This document shows positions 43,240 through 53,500 of a stretch of 64,000 bases of DNA, piece after piece. The stretch is from JAIBJN01 sp963784175 (GTDB lineage Bacteria; Actinomycetota; Thermoleophilia; Gaiellales; Gaiellaceae), in contig CAWAQJ010000014.1 of assembly GCA_963784175.1 (NCBI GenBank), positions 186,001 to 250,000 of the forward strand, written 5' to 3'. A program made the translations under genes and the position numbers. How positions within the stretch are numbered: position 1 is the stretch's first letter; every line of letters starts with the position of its first letter. Under the pieces are notes generated by a model. It was given only the letters and a program-made list of their open reading frames with translations. It was not told the origin of the DNA and made no database searches.

Positions 43240-43518
43240 ATGTCTAGCCCCGACGCCATCGAACAGGAAGTCCGCCAGTTCCTGAGGGACAACTTCCCTC
43301 TGAGCGCGGACGGGGTCACGCTCGCCGCGGAGGATTCGCTGATCGAGGTCGGCGTCATCGACTCGACCGGCGTCCTCGAGCTGATCGGCTTCATCGAGGA
43401 GCGCTACGAGGTCGAGATCGCCGACGAGGAGGTCCTCCCCGAGAACCTCGACTCGATCGCGAACATCACCCGCTTCGTCGGCACGAAGGTCGGCGCGGGC
43501 TCCAATGGCGCCGCCTGA
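43240..43518 (+). CDS. Acyl carrier protein
   Basis: 92 residues from ATG 43240. The phosphopantetheine site is GVIDSTGVLELIGFIEE (the Ser of DST corresponds to DSL/DSM of typical ACPs); the protein is acidic and helical. It overlaps the NadE gene by 14 bases. Stand-alone ACPs beside AMP-ligases load an acyl group for transfer to an amine or sugar; here the carrier probably accepts the product of the ligase at 39379. A longer in-frame extension to 42925 crosses the repeat and is not used. Confidence 0.9.
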   Translation: MSSPDAIEQEVRQFLRDNFPLSADGVTLAAEDSLIEVGVIDSTGVLELIGFIEERYEVEIADEEVLPENLDSIANITRFVGTKVGAGSNGAA

Positions 43519-44482
43519 GCTGAGCTCCGACACGCTCCGCCTGGATGCGGAGCGGACCGTCGAGGAGATCTCCGAGCGCATGCGCGAGGTCACCTACAAG
43601 GGACTCCGCCGACGCGGCGCGGTCATCGGCCTTTCGGGAGGCGTCGACTCGAGCGTGGTCGCTCACCTCTGCGCCCACGCCTTCGGTCCCGAGCGCGTGC
43701 TCGGCGTCCTCATGCCCGAGGGCGAGTCGGCGCCGGACACCCTCGACCTCTCGCAGGTCGCCGCCGACGCCGCCGGCGTCCAGACGGTCGTCGAGGACAT
43801 CACGCACCTCCTCGAGGCGGCCGGCTGCTACGAGCGCCGCGACGCCGCCATCCGCACGGTCATGCCCGAGTACGCCGAAGGCTGGAAGGCGAAGATCGTC
43901 CTCCCGAGCCTGCTCGGCAACGCGCGCTACAGCCTCTTCACCGTCGTCGCCGAGTCGCCCGAAGGCGAGCGGCACGAGGCGAGGCTGACGGCGACCGCCT
44001 ACCGCGAGGTCGTCGCCGCCACGAACTTCAAGCAGCGCGTCCGCAAGATGCTCGAGTACCACCACGCCGACCGCCTCGACTACGCGGTCGTGGGAACGCC
44101 GAACCGCCTCGAGTACGACCAGGGGTTCTTCGTGAAGAACGGCGACGGCTCCGCCGACGTGAAGCCGATCGCCCACCTCTACAAGACCCAGGTCTACCAG
44201 CTCGCCGAGCACATGGGCGTGCCCGCGGTGATCCGCGAGCGCCCGCCCACGACGGACACGTACGCGCTCGAGCAGAGCCAGGAGGAGTTCTACTTCTCGG
44301 TCCCCTACGACAAGCTCGACCTCTGCCTCTACGCACTCAACGAGGGCCTGCCCGCGGAGGCCGCAGCCGGCGCGACCGGCCTCGAGACGGAGATCGTGGA
44401 GCGCGTTTTCGAGGACATCGAGCGGAAGCGCAGGGCCGCGGAGTACCTGCTCGCTGCACCAATTTTGCTTACAAACGCCTAG
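43505..44482 (+). CDS. nadE: NAD(+) synthase-like ammonia-dependent ligase
   Basis: 325 residues. N-type ATP-pyrophosphatase loop VIGLSGGVDSSVVAHLCAHA; deamido-NAD site ATNFKQRVRKMLEYHHAD, VVGTPNRLEYDQGFFVKNGD, KPIAHLYKTQVYQLAEHMGV and IRERPPTTDTYALEQSQEEF. There is no nitrilase (glutaminase) domain, so ammonia would have to come from solution or from a partner. It is longer than the minimal NadE (about 275) because of an insertion at 120-165. Overlap with the ACP suggests a role beyond primary NAD synthesis, but house-keeping NadE is the default reading. Confidence 0.85.
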   Translation: MAPPELSSDTLRLDAERTVEEISERMREVTYKGLRRRGAVIGLSGGVDSSVVAHLCAHAFGPERVLGVLMPEGESAPDTLDLSQVAADAAGVQTVVEDITHLLEAAGCYERRDAAIRTVMPEYAEGWKAKIVLPSLLGNARYSLFTVVAESPEGERHEARLTATAYREVVAATNFKQRVRKMLEYHHADRLDYAVVGTPNRLEYDQGFFVKNGDGSADVKPIAHLYKTQVYQLAEHMGVPAVIRERPPTTDTYALEQSQEEFYFSVPYDKLDLCLYALNEGLPAEAAAGATGLETEIVERVFEDIERKRRAAEYLLAAPILLTNA

Positions 44483-44491
44483 CCGTTCGAG

Positions 44492-44509
44492 GAGGCCTCA
44501 GGGCCTCGT
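44492..44509 (+). terminator. Hairpin after nadE
   Basis: GAGGCC-TCAG-GGCCTC, a 6-bp stem 10 bases after the nadE stop. No T-run follows. It may end the ACP-nadE transcript. Confidence 0.4.
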
Positions 44510-44515
44510 GATCTT

Positions 44516-44527
44516 CCACACGTGTGG
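44516..44527. promoter_or_regulatory. 12-bp perfect palindrome upstream of LuxR-type regulator
   Basis: CCACACGTGTGG lies about 45 bases upstream of a candidate -35. Its symmetry suits a dimeric regulator, perhaps the LuxR-type protein itself. Confidence 0.4.
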
Positions 44528-44572
44528 ACTCCGGCAGGTGAAGCCACTTTCAACAACTTTCTCCACCGGGGT

Positions 44573-44600
44573 TTGCACACGACCAAAGATCAGTTATGGT
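44573..44600 (+). promoter_or_regulatory. Candidate sigma70-type promoter of LuxR-type regulator
   Basis: TTGCAC and TATGGT are 16 bases apart, close to the vegetative consensus, about 40 bases before the start codon. This stretch is AT-richer than its surroundings. Confidence 0.45.
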
Positions 44601-44621
44601 CTAGATCCTTCGTGTAGTCCG

Positions 44622-44643
44622 ATCGAAAGGCGGCCCTTTCGAT
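44622..44643 (+). promoter_or_regulatory. Hairpin covering the start codon of LuxR-type gene
   Basis: ATCGAAAGG-CGGC-CCTTTCGAT is a perfect 9-bp stem with a 4-base loop. The 5' arm contains the only Shine-Dalgarno-like bases (GAAAGG) and the 3' arm includes the A and T of the ATG at 44642, so folding would block initiation. It could also be a DNA operator. Confidence 0.55.
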
Positions 44644-45310
44644 GAGTCCTTCTGAGCATCGTACCGCGGTACTGCTGGACCAGCACCCCCTCTGGCTTGA
44701 GGCGGTGGAGCAAGTCATCCACCGGATCGGTGTCGAGGTCAAAGGGAAGGCGACCTCGCCCGACCACGCCCTGGCTCTGATCGAGGAGCACGGTCCGAAC
44801 CTCTTCGTCACGGGAATCGAGATGAGCGCCGGTGAGATGGACGGCCTCGAGTGTCTCGCCCTGGCGAAACAGCGCAACCCCGAGCTCAAGGTCATCGTCC
44901 TCACGGCGTACGGGGATCCCCAGTACGTCGACGCGGCACTCGCCGCAGGGGCGGAGGCCTATGTGCTCAAGACCGCGCATGCCGACGACCTCGCTTCGGC
45001 GATCCGGCAGGCGTTCGACCATTCCATCTTCCTCGCCCGTGGGCACAACGGCAAGCGCCAGCGCACCCGTGAGTCCATCGAGGAGGCGTGGGGCCTCACC
45101 CGTCGCGAGCTCGAGATCCTGACGCTCGTGGCCGAGGGGCACTCGAACGCCCAGCTCGCCCGCATGCTGTGGGTGACGGAGCAGACGGTCAAGTTCCACC
45201 TGTCGAACATCTACCGGAAGCTCAACGTCTCGAATCGAACCGAGGCGAGCCGGTGGGCGCAGGTGCACGGGCTGCTGCCGCTCCAGACGGCGCAGAGCAC
45301 CGCAGCCTAG
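44642..45310 (+). CDS. NarL/LuxR-type response regulator with degenerate receiver
   Basis: 222 residues. The receiver-like half (1-125) keeps DGLECLALAK, IVLTAYGDPQYVDAALAAGA and AYVLKTA (Lys), but the phosphoacceptor Asp is replaced (Gly58 in LFVTGIEM) and the acidic pair is D13-Q14, so phosphorylation is unlikely. The C-terminal half is a GerE/LuxR helix-turn-helix: LTRRELEILTLVAEGHSNAQ, EQTVKFHLSNIYRKLNV. No histidine kinase is nearby. It may be controlled by ligand, by dimerisation, or at translation through the hairpin over its start. Confidence 0.88.
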   Translation: MSPSEHRTAVLLDQHPLWLEAVEQVIHRIGVEVKGKATSPDHALALIEEHGPNLFVTGIEMSAGEMDGLECLALAKQRNPELKVIVLTAYGDPQYVDAALAAGAEAYVLKTAHADDLASAIRQAFDHSIFLARGHNGKRQRTRESIEEAWGLTRRELEILTLVAEGHSNAQLARMLWVTEQTVKFHLSNIYRKLNVSNRTEASRWAQVHGLLPLQTAQSTAA

Positions 45311-45328
45311 AACGTCCTGAGAAACGGA

Positions 45329-45365
45329 GCGCGGCCACCCCCCGACCAATCGGGGGCGGCCGCGC
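45329..45365 (+). terminator. Strong GC hairpin after LuxR-type gene
   Basis: GCGCGGCC, a 1-2 base bulge, CCCCCGA, loop CCAA, TCGGGGG, CGGCCGCGC: fifteen pairs in total, 18 bases after the stop. There is no T-run, as is common in high-GC actinobacteria. Confidence 0.7.
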
Positions 45366-45710
45366 GCGCCCTGGAGGAGCGCCCAGCAAGGTTCACCGGA
45401 CTGGGCCCGCGCGTCTATCCCTCAGAAGGGGTAAGCGGGGAAACGGAGTCTTCAGGGAATGGGAAAGCGGGCCATCCCGCTTGGTCTCCGGGAGTGCCCG
45501 CTCACCCAAAATGCGAGGGCCGTGCAGAGGGAAGGCTCACGACGTACCCTCGCCAATGAACGACGGCTGCGGCCAACCGCCGCTCGTCAGGCGAGCGTAC
45601 TTCACCTGCCGGTCGGAGGTCTACTAGCCGTTCGGCGGGACTCCCACAGGAGTGTTCGACGAGAGTTCTCTGCTCGCGCGCGTGCGCGCTGCGTGTAACG
45701 GACACGGTCT
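45366..45710. other. Intergenic stretch with no supported gene
   Basis: 345 bases between the regulator's terminator and the convergent mutase gene. I see AAGCGGG-CCAT-CCCGCTT (45465-45482), a 7-bp hairpin, and CGGAG/CTCCG pairing around it, but no riboswitch class I recognise and no ORF with coding character. A small RNA is possible. Confidence 0.5.
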
Positions 45711-47375
45711 CTAGAAGACGGGCGTCTCGCGCCAGGTGCCCCATACCTCGCGCAGCGCATCGCACATCTCGCCCATGGTCACATACACGCGCGAGGCGTC
45801 GACGATGGCCGGCATGAGGTTGCGGTCGTCGACCGCTGCGTCGGCCTTGAGCCTCGCAAGAGCCCCCTCGACCGCAGCAGAGTCCCGGCGACCCTTGAGC
45901 GCCTGGACCCGCGCGACCTGCTTGTCCTCGAGCGCCTGGTCGATCCTGAGGATCTCGATCGGGCTCGCGTCGTCCTCCTGGAAGCGGTTCACGCCGACGA
46001 TGACTCGCTGCCCCGCCTCGACCTCGTTCTGGAAGCGGAAGGACGCCTCGGCGATCTCACGCTGGAAGAAGTTCTCCCTGATTGCGGCCACCACGCCGCC
46101 GAGCTCGCGGATGCGCCCGAAGTAGTCGTAGGCCTCCGCCTCGAGACGGTTGGTGAGATCCTCGACGAAGTACGAGCCGCCGAGCGGATCGATCGTGTCG
46201 GTCACGCCGGTCTCGTGCGCGATCACCTGCTGGGTGCGGAGGGCGAGCTTCGCGGCGTGCTCGGTCGGGAGCGCGAGGGCCTCGTCGAACGAGTTGGTGT
46301 GCAGCGACTGCGTCCCCCCGAGGACGGCGGCGAGCGCCTCGATCGCGGTGCGGACGATGTTGACCTCCGGCTGCTGGGCGGTCAGCGAGACGCCGGCGGT
46401 CTGCGTGTGGAAGCGCATCAGCCACGAGCGCGGGTTCTTCGCGCCGTACCGCTCGCGCAGCTCGCGCGCCCAGATGCGCCGGGCGGCACGGTACTTCGCG
46501 ATCTCCTCGAAGAAGTCGATGTGCGCGTTGAAGAAGAAGGAGAGCCTCGGGGCGAAGTCGTCGACGTCGAGGCCCCGGGCCACCGCCGCCTCGACGTAGG
46601 CGAACCCGTCGGCGAGGGTGAAGGCGAGCTCCTGGGCGGCGGTCGAGCCAGCCTCCCGGATGTGGTACCCGGAGATCGACACGGGGTGCCACTGCGGCAC
46701 CTCCTTCGCACAGAACTCGATCATGTCCACGCACAGGCGCATGGACGGCTCGGGCGGGAAGATCCACTCCTTCTGCGCGATGTACTCCTTGAGGATGTCC
46801 GTCTGGATCGTCCCGCGCAGCCGGTCGCGGGCGACCCCCTGCTCCTCGCCGACGCAGATGTAGAACGCGAGGAGCATCGCCGCCGGCGCGTTGATGGTCA
46901 TCGAGGTCGAGACCTCGTCGAGCGGGATGCCCGCGAAGAGCTGCTCCATGTCCTCGAGCGAGTCGATCGCCACACCTTCTCGCCCGACCTCGCCGAGGGA
47001 CTTCGCGTGGTCCGAGTCGTAGCCCATCAGCGTCGGCATGTCGAAGGCGGTCGAGAGGCCGGTCTGGCCGTGCTCGAGGAGATAGCGGAAGCGGACGTTC
47101 GTCTCCTCGGCGGTGCCGAAGCCGGCGAACTGCCGCATCGTCCAGAGCCTCCCGCGGTACATGGACGGGTAGACGCCGCGCGTGAACGGATAGACGCCCG
47201 GGTAGCCGAGGTCCCGCTCGTAGTCGATCTCGACCGAGTCGGGTGAGTAGAGGGGCTCGATGGGCAGCCCCGACATCGTCGTGAAGAGCGCGTCGCGCTC
47301 CGGCTTCGCGTCGTAGAGCTCCCGGCGCCACTCCTCGGTCGCGTCGAGCCGCCGGGGATCCTCGGTCGTGGCCAT
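45711..47375 (-). CDS. Methylmalonyl-CoA mutase large (catalytic) subunit family protein
   Basis: 554 residues, the length of large subunits that lack the B12 domain. TIM-barrel signatures: PGVYPFTRGVYPSMYRGRLW, TMRQFAGFGTAEETNVRFRY, STAFDMPTLMGYDSD, SISGYHIREAGSTAAQELAF, LSFFFNAHIDFFEEIAKYRA, RFHTQTAGVSLTAQQPEVNI, LHTNSFDEALALPTE. It rearranges acyl-CoA carbon skeletons with adenosylcobalamin; methylmalonyl-, isobutyryl- and hydroxyisobutyryl-CoA mutases share this pattern and the substrate is not settled. Candidate partners are the B12 subunit at 4227-4628 and the adenosyltransferase at 62389. ATG 47375 is chosen; the frame upstream lacks similarity. Confidence 0.92.
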   Translation of the reverse strand: MATTEDPRRLDATEEWRRELYDAKPERDALFTTMSGLPIEPLYSPDSVEIDYERDLGYPGVYPFTRGVYPSMYRGRLWTMRQFAGFGTAEETNVRFRYLLEHGQTGLSTAFDMPTLMGYDSDHAKSLGEVGREGVAIDSLEDMEQLFAGIPLDEVSTSMTINAPAAMLLAFYICVGEEQGVARDRLRGTIQTDILKEYIAQKEWIFPPEPSMRLCVDMIEFCAKEVPQWHPVSISGYHIREAGSTAAQELAFTLADGFAYVEAAVARGLDVDDFAPRLSFFFNAHIDFFEEIAKYRAARRIWARELRERYGAKNPRSWLMRFHTQTAGVSLTAQQPEVNIVRTAIEALAAVLGGTQSLHTNSFDEALALPTEHAAKLALRTQQVIAHETGVTDTIDPLGGSYFVEDLTNRLEAEAYDYFGRIRELGGVVAAIRENFFQREIAEASFRFQNEVEAGQRVIVGVNRFQEDDASPIEILRIDQALEDKQVARVQALKGRRDSAAVEGALARLKADAAVDDRNLMPAIVDASRVYVTMGEMCDALREVWGTWRETPVF

Positions 47376-47428
47376 GTGAAGCGAAGTGTACGCGGGAATG
47401 CGGCTTTCGCTTCCCACCCTAAGCCTCC

Positions 47429-47494
47429 GGTCGAGGTTGAGGTTACTGACCCGTCCGGGGGAGGGCTCTATCCCCCGGACCGGTGATCTCGACC
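47429..47494 (+). promoter_or_regulatory. Structured leader upstream of giant repeat protein
   Basis: Outer arms GGTCGAG (47429-47435) and CTCGACC (47488-47494) enclose a 9-bp hairpin GTCCGGGGG / CCCCCGGAC (47453-47480) with a 10-base loop. It lies in the 215-base gap between the divergent mutase and the giant gene, about 100 bases before the chosen ATG. No known riboswitch core is recognised. Confidence 0.45.
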
Positions 47495-47590
47495 ACCTCA
47501 TCCCGTTTTCATACCGCTTACCCGCTCTGGGCCTACGCCTGGAGCCGATTGGTTCGACAGCGAAAAGAACATCGCGCCCCCGGCTCATCA

Positions 47591-50500
47591 ATGGCATCCA
47601 TTCCTCCACTGCGGCCCCTCGACACCGGCTCGACCGACGAGCCCGGCGCGGTCCTGCGCGGCGCTTCGCCCGTGAGGACAGCCGCGGCGATAGCGGCCGC
47701 CGCGGCTGTCTTCCTCCTCGTCGTCGTGATCGCCGGCGTCGGTCGTCTCGACGCCGACGTCAGCTTCCTCGAGGACGCGCTCGGCCCCGAGAAGGCCGAG
47801 GCGCCGATGCAGCGCACGCCCGCCCCGGGTGTCGACGTGCGGATCAACCCGGAGGGCTACACCGTCTCGCACTGGGGCGCGTCCGTCTCGGTCGTGTCGG
47901 AGGACGTCGGCGGCGCCCGGTGGCGCAACCACGTTCACGGTGTCACGCGCGAGACCGAGTTCGGCAGCGAGACGATCGTCGTCGACGGCGCGCGCACAGA
48001 GAAGTTCCTCACCGTCACCGAGCGGCAGGGCGAGAAGACCTGGCGCTGGAAGCTTGCGACGCGCCTCGTCCCCCGCCTCGGGGACGACGGCGCCGTCAGC
48101 TTCGCCGACACGAAGACGAACCACGTCACGACCCTCGTGATCGACCCGGTGCAGATCCTCGACCGCTCCGGCAAGGAGATCACGCCCGAGGGCCTGAGCT
48201 GGGACCTCGAGAAGACAGACTCCGGCTGGTGGCTGACGCTCGACCTCGACGACGCCGAGCTCCCCCTCCCCTACGTCATCGACCCGGCCGTCACCTATCG
48301 CAACGCCGGCGCGACCAGCAACACGGCCGCCGGCGCGACCACGCTCGTGCTGACCATGCCCACCGGCGTCGTCCAGAAGGACCTGATCGTCGCAGCCGTC
48401 GCGGTGCGCGGCGGGAGCAACATGACGCTCAACACGCCCGCCGGATGGAACCTCCTTCGCAACGTGAACAGCGGCACGACCTTGCGCTTCGCGACCTTCT
48501 GGCGCGTCGCCACCGGCGCCGAGCCCGCGAACTACACGTTCACCTTCACGGGCGGCACGCCCAGTCAGCGGGCGGTTGGCGGCATCTCGCTCTTCTACGG
48601 CATCAAGACCTCCGCCCCCGTGGACGTGAACGGCGCCACGAACCAGAACACCGGCACGACTGCCACGGCCAACTCGATCACGACCACGGCGACCAACTCG
48701 GTCGCGCTCGCCTTCTGGGGCAGCGGCCTCGGTTCCGGTTTCACGACGCCGGCGGGCTGGACCGAGATGTACGACATGCAGCAGGCGAGCGGTAACGCGG
48801 CCAACCGCTCGAGCATCGCCGCGGCTTACAAGCTCATGCCCGCCATCGCAGCGACGAACAACGCGGCGTCGACGGTCAGCAACGGCATCTGGATCGCCCA
48901 CCAGGCTGCCTTCTTCGTCGACAACGTCAACCCGACGGGCAGCGTGACCGATCCGGGCTCGCCTCTCAGGGGCACGATCACGCTCAACGGCAGCGCGAGC
49001 GACGTGGACTCCAACGTGGCGAGCGTCCAGTTCCAGCGCTCCCCCGCCAACCTGAACACGTGGACGAGCATCGGCGCCGCCGACACGACCTCCCCCTACC
49101 AGGCTTCGTTCGACACGACCGGCGTCACCGACGGCCTCTACGACCTCCGCGTCGTCGTGACGGACACGGCGGCCAACGTCCTCAACTCTGCAGTCGTCGA
49201 GGACCGGCGCGTCGACAACACGACGCCCGCCTCGACCACGACCTTCCCCACAGCCTCCACCTACAGCACGGCCGGCTGGAACGCCGGCTGCGGCACGGTC
49301 GGCTTCTGCGGCACGGCCTCGGACGGCGGCTCCGGCGTCCAGGGCGTCGAGGTCTCCATCCGGCAGGGCACCGGCAACTACTGGAGCGCCGGCTCGTTCT
49401 CGAGCGGTGCCGAGGTCTGGAACGCCGCGACCTACGCGGCCGGCAACTGGTCGTACGCCTTCGCGGCCGCAAGCTTCCCGGCCGACGGCAGCTACACCGT
49501 GCGCGTGCGCGCGACCGACGTGGCCGGCAACGTCCAGACGCCGACGAGCACGACCTTCACGATCGACCGCACCCCGCCGAACACGACGATCGACACGAAC
49601 CCGTCCAACCCGTCCGGCTCGGCGTCCGCGACCTTCACGTTCAGCTCGAGCGAGGGCGGCTCGACCTTCGAGTGCCGCATCGACGGCGGCACCTGGACGA
49701 GCTGTACCAGCGGGCAGAACTACCCCAGCCTCTCCGACGGCAGCCACACCTTCGACGTGCGCGCCACGGATGCGGTCGGCAACCAGGACGCGTCGGCGGC
49801 GAGCTACACCTGGCTCGTCGACACGACGGCCCCCACCTCGACGACGACCTTCCCGGCCGCGAGCGGCGGCGAGTACAACCTCGCCGGCTGGAACGCGGGC
49901 TGCGCCACGAGCGGTCTCTGCGGCACCTACGGCGACGGCTCCGGCTCCGGCGTCTCCCAGGTGCAGGTCTCCATCCGCCGCGGCGCCGGCAACTACTGGA
50001 ACGGCACGGCGTTCGCCTCAGGCTCCGAGGTCTGGAACACGGCGAGCATTGCCGCGGGCAACTGGTCGTACGCCTTCCCCGCCTCCAGCTTCCCGGCAGA
50101 CGACAGCTACACGGTGCGCGTGCGCGCGGTCGACGCGGTGTCGAACACCCAGACGCCCGCGAGCCGAACGTTCACCTACGACGCGACGAACCCGAGTGCC
50201 CTCTACACGTTCCCCGCCTCGGCCGGCAACTACACGACGGCCGGCTGGAACGCCGGCTGCGCGACGAGCGGCTTCTGCGGCACGCACTCCGACACGGGCT
50301 CCGGCGTCGCGCAGGTGCAGGTCTCCGTCCGCCGCGTCTCCACGGGCAACTACTGGAACGGCACCTCCTTCGCCTCGGGCTCCGAGGTCTTCCAGACCGC
50401 CACGCTCGTCGGCGGCAACTGGTCGCTCGCCTTCGCGGGCGTGAACTTCCCGGCCGACGGCGACTACACGGTCCACGTGCGCGCGACCGACGACGCCGGC

Positions 50501-53500
50501 AACACCGAGACCGGCCCCTCGCGCACATTCAAGATCGACAACACGGCGCCCGCTTCGACCACGACCTTCCCGGCGAACTCGGGCACGTACTCGACGGCCG
50601 GCTGGAACGCGGGCTGTGGGACAACCGGCCTCTGCGGCACCGCCTCCGACGGCGGCTCCGGCGTCCAGGGAGTCCAGGTCTCCATCCGGCAGGGCACCGG
50701 CAACTACTGGAACGGCACCGGCTTCGCGAGCGGCACCGAGGTCTGGAACGCGACGACGTACGCGACCGGCAACTGGTCGTACGCCTTCGCGGCGGCCAAC
50801 TTCCCGGCGGACGGCAGCTACACGATCCGCGTCCGCGCAACGGACGTCGCCGGCAACGTCGAGACCCCGTCGAGCCGCACCTTCACGATCGACCGCACGG
50901 CCCCGCAGACGACGATCGACTCGAACCCGACCAACCCGACGAGCGCGACCGGCGCGACCTTCAACTTCTCCTCGAGCGAGGGCAGCTCGACCTTCCAGTG
51001 CCGCATCGACGGCGGCTCCTGGAACACCTGCACGAGCCCCGAGAGCTACGCCAGCCTCTCCGACGGCAGCCACACGTTCGACGTGCGCGCCACCGACCAG
51101 CCCGGCAACCAGGACTCCTCCCCGGCGAGCTACACGTGGCTCGTCGACACGACGGCGCCGACCTCGACCGCGACGTTCCCGGTCGCGTCGGAGAGCTACA
51201 CGACCGCCGAGTGGAACGCGGGCTGCGGCACGAATGGTCTCTGCGGCACCTACGGCGACGGCAGCGGCTCCGGCGTTGCCGAGGTCGAGGTCTCCATCCG
51301 CCAGGGCACCGGCAACTACTGGGACGGCTCGGGCTTCTCGAGCGCTTCCGAGGCCTGGAACGACGCCACGATCGGCGGCGGCAACTGGTCGTATGCCTTC
51401 CCGGCCGGCAGCTTCCCCGCCGACGGCTCCTACACCGTGCGCGTGCGCGCGCGGGACGCGGTGGCCAATACGCAGACCCCCACGAGCCGGACGTTCACCT
51501 TCGACGCGACCGCCCCGAGCGCCGCCGTCGACTTCCCGCAGGCCTCCGAGGACTACAACGCGGCAGGCTGGGACGCGGGCTGCGCGACGAGCGGGCTCTG
51601 CGGCACGTACTCGGACGGCACGTCCGGGGTCGCCGAGGTCGAGGTCTCCGTCCAGCGCGGAACCGGCAACTACTGGAACGGCACCGGCTTCTCGAGCGCA
51701 TCCGAGGTCTGGAACGACGCGACCATTGCCGCCGGCGACTGGGAGTACGGCCTCGACGCCGCCGACTTCCCCGCCGACGGGAGCTACACCGTGCGCGTGC
51801 GCGCGACCGACGTGGCCGGCAACACGGCTGCTCCCTCGAGCCTCACCTTCACGTACGACACGACTGCTCCGCAGACGACGATCGACGACGGCCCCGCCGA
51901 CCCGACCGCGTCGACCGACCCGAGCTTCGACTTCTCGGCGAACGAGCCCGGCTCCACCTTCGAGTGCCGCCGCGACGGCGGCTCCTGGGCGCCCTGCACG
52001 ACCCCCAAGGGCTACACGAGCCTGGCCGACGGCAGCCACACCTTCGACGTGCGCGCCACGGACACCGCCGGCAACACCGACTCCTCCCCGGCGAGCTTCA
52101 CCTGGGTGATCGACACGGCCGCCCCGAGCTCGACCGCCGCATTCCCCGTCGCCTCCGGCAACTACACGGTCGCCGAGTGGAACGCCGGCTGCGCCACGAG
52201 CGGCCTCTGCGGCACCTACGACGACGGCACCGGCTCCGGCGTCGTCGACGTCGAGGTCTCCATCCGCCAGGGCACCGGCGACTACTGGGACGGCAGCGGC
52301 TTCACGAGCGCCTCCGAGGTCTGGAACAACGCGACCCTCGCGGCAGGCGACTGGGAGTACGGCTTCGACGCGGCCAACTTCCCCGCCGACGGCTCCTACA
52401 CCGTACGCGTCCGCGCGCGTGACGACGCGGGCAACACCGAGACCGCCTCCTCGCGCACCTTCGACTTCGACGCGACCGAGCCCGAGACGAGCATCGACTC
52501 GGTCCAGCCCGATCCGAGCAACTCGCCCAACGCAAGCTTCGACTTCTCCTCGAACGAGCCCGGCTCGACCTTCGAGTGCAGCATCGACGGCGGCATCTGG
52601 ACGAACTGCCTCAGCCCCGAGAGCTACCTCGGCCTCGCCGACGGCAGCCACAGCTTCGACGTGCGCGCCACCGACACCGCGGGCAACACCGACGGCAACC
52701 CGGCCACGGTCTTCTGGAACGTCGACACGACCGACCCCTCGAGCACCGCGAGCTTCCCGTCCGCCGGCGGCAGCTACACGACCGCCGAGTGGAACGCAGG
52801 GTGCACCACGGCGGGCCTCTGCGGCACCTACGACGACGGCTCCGGCTCCGGCGTCGTCGACGTCGAGATCTCCATCCGCCAGGGCACCGGCGACTACTGG
52901 GACGGCAGCGACTTCTCGAGCGCGACCGAGGTCTGGAACGACGCGACCCTCGCCGGCGGCGACTGGGAGCTGGCCTTCGGCGCCGCTTCCTTCCCGGCCG
53001 ACGGCAACTACACCGTTCGCGTACGTGCAACCGACGACGCGGGCAACACGCAGTCGCCCTCGACGCGGACGTTCGCCTACGACTCGACTTTGCCGAGCTC
53101 CACCGTCGCCTTCCCCGCCGCCTCCGGGCGCTACAACGCCTCCGGCTGGGACGCGGGCTGCGACGACCCCGGTCTCTGCGGAACCTACGGCGACGGCCCG
53201 GGCACCGGCGTCGCCGAGGTCGAGGTCTCCATCCGCCAGGGCACCGGCAACTACTGGAACGGCACCGGCTTCTCGAGCGCCTCCGAGGTCTGGAACGACG
53301 CAACCATCGCCGCCGGCGACTGGGAGCTCGCGCTCGATTCCTCCGACCTCCCCGCCGACGGCAACTACACCGTGCGCGTCCGCTCGACCGACGTCGCCGG
53401 AAACGTCGAGGCGCCGTCGAGCCGGACGTTCACGTACGACACCACCGCCCCGCAGACGACGATCGACTCCTCGCCGTCGAGCCCGGCCGGCACCGACGAC

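Noticed and set aside
39379..44482. Exosortase/PEP-CTERM system
   Set aside because: The ligase, AsnB and FemAB-like genes are reminiscent, but no exosortase or PEP-CTERM protein is visible in the window.
45366..45710. Possible c-di-AMP or cobalamin riboswitch between the regulator and the mutase
   Set aside because: It lies downstream of both convergent genes and lacks the conserved cores; only simple hairpins are seen.
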